A stretch of 64,000 nucleotides of DNA from Streptomyces flavotricini (lineage in GTDB: Bacteria; Actinomycetota; Actinomycetes; Streptomycetales; Streptomycetaceae). Position 1 is the first letter of the stretch. Every line of letters begins with the position of its first letter. Below the pieces are notes generated by a model, which saw nothing but the letters and a program-made list of their open reading frames with translations, did not search any database and was not told the DNA's origin. The DNA is taken from assembly GCF_020639365.1 (NCBI RefSeq), contig NZ_JAINUL010000001.1, positions 1,663,344 to 1,727,343 of the forward strand, read 5' to 3'. The position numbers and the translations under genes were made by a program. This document shows positions 63,203 to 64,000 of the stretch, piece by piece.

Positions 63203-64000
63203 ATGGCCGGTACGACGCACATGGACGGCCCGAGCGGAACGTGGGCCCGCGAGCTGTGGGACTACGCGCAGACCGTACTCAAGGAGTGGCAGTCCACCCA
63301 GGTGTGGCAGCCCGCCCAGCAGTTGCGTGCGGCCTCACACGGCAACGCGCGCGACTACGCCGGCCGCTTCCTCCTGGAGCTGCTCCAGAACGGGCACGAT
63401 GCTCACCGCGGAGGCCGGAACGACGGCAGCGTGCACGTCCTGCTCGACGAGGCCGAGGGGGCGCACGGCACGCTCTACGTGGCCAATGGCGGCACGCCCT
63501 TCACCTGGGCCAGCATCCAGGCCGTGTGCAAGCTCGCCCGGAGCGAGAAGACCGTCGGCGAGGGCATCGGGAACAAGGGAGTCGGCTTCCGCAGCATCCT
63601 GGAGATCACCGACGCCCCGGAGATCTACAGCGCCAGCACGGCCGGAGAGGGACCGGCCGTGCTGGACGGGTATTGCTTCCGGTTCGCGGTACGGGACGAC
63701 CTGCGGGTATTGCTCGGGGACGAGGACCTCGTACGCAGGGCGGAGGAGGAACTCCCGCCCTTCCAGATCCCCTTCCCCCTCTCCGATGTGCCCCCGACGT
63801 GCAAGGAGCTCGCCGGCGACGGTCATGTGACGGTCATCAGGATCCCGCTGCGCAACGAGGCCTCCCGGCGCGCGGCCGTGCGCCGCCTCGACGAGCTCGG
63901 CGCCGCGAAGGCCCCGGTGATGCTGTTCCTGGACCGGCTCAACCGACTGGTCATCGAGCGGCGGGGCGGCCAAAGCCCCCAGCGTACGGAACTCGCCCGG
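63203..64000 (+). CDS. Sacsin-like GHKL (HSP90-type) ATPase, partial
   Basis: ATG with AGGGGGA upstream; 266 codons to the window edge with no stop. ATP-binding motifs are the N-box ELLQNGHDA (59-67), VANGGTPF (93-100) and the G-box GEGIGNKGVGFRSILEITD (119-137). This is the sacsin/NOV-type HATPase that begins many very large defence-associated proteins. It is read in the same direction as the kinase and 237 bp away. The rest of the protein, likely including its effector, lies outside the window. Confidence 0.82.
   Translation, partial: MAGTTHMDGPSGTWARELWDYAQTVLKEWQSTQVWQPAQQLRAASHGNARDYAGRFLLELLQNGHDAHRGGRNDGSVHVLLDEAEGAHGTLYVANGGTPFTWASIQAVCKLARSEKTVGEGIGNKGVGFRSILEITDAPEIYSASTAGEGPAVLDGYCFRFAVRDDLRVLLGDEDLVRRAEEELPPFQIPFPLSDVPPTCKELAGDGHVTVIRIPLRNEASRRAAVRRLDELGAAKAPVMLFLDRLNRLVIERRGGQSPQRTELAR

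Noticed and set aside
1..64000. CRISPR array, rRNA, insertion sequence or integrase
   Set aside because: No regularly spaced repeat array, rRNA segment, transposase or recombinase motif was seen on either strand.

Overview
The window is very GC-rich, with GTG and TTG starts, Shine-Dalgarno (SD) sites of the GGAG type, and families typical of actinobacteria (DUF317, DUF4913, DUF6112, SCO6880, an LAXTG sortase substrate). It looks like a Streptomyces or close relative. Most likely it is a large conjugative element (integrative element or linear plasmid) about 42 kb long, with anti-phage and anti-plasmid modules on both sides. No integrase, excisionase, att site or replication origin was recognised, so the element type is open.

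Layout. (1) 1-2804, minus strand: a Gabija-like pair, an OLD-family nuclease (GajA) and a UvrD-type helicase (GajB, cut by the window edge). (2) 3297-17089, minus strand: accessory and regulatory genes. They include an SpaA-type surface protein with an LAXTG signal, a DUF317 protein, an ATP-grasp ligase next to an MFS exporter, winged-helix regulators, a GNAT acetyltransferase, a DUF3631 protein, a RelE-like toxin, DUF4913 and an N4/N6 DNA methyltransferase. (3) 17562-24899, plus strand: a type IV secretion/conjugation core with a lytic transglycosylase-NlpC/P60 hydrolase, DUF6112 pilin-like protein, a VirB8-like anchor, a TrbL/VirB6-like channel protein, an SCO6880 protein and a VirB4 ATPase. 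(4) 24958-44965, plus strand: a ParB-like protein, a long run of small cargo proteins built from two recurring modules, a second MFS protein, a relaxase-like protein that appears to lack its metal-binding histidines, two more DUF317 proteins, a VirD4/TraG coupling ATPase, a C5 DNA methyltransferase and a double DnaB-N protein. A decayed gene at 45032-45529 marks the right end. (5) 45638-52970: a complete pPIWI-RE three-gene island. (6) 53175-64000: a DUF5655 nuclease-like protein, a complete type I restriction-modification system (hsdMSR), a Ser/Thr kinase with a repeat-rich tail, and the start of a sacsin-like GHKL ATPase.

The conjugation genes and the minus-strand operon diverge from 17.1-17.5 kb. 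That region and three other operon heads carry the same promoter/operator-like palindrome (ATCCCCGGTT-N5-AACCGGGGAT, always 3 nt after a TA-rich hexamer). This suggests one regulator controls the whole element. The element also shows a strong tendency to start genes without ATG: at least ten genes appear to begin at CTG, ATC or ATA behind good SD sequences.
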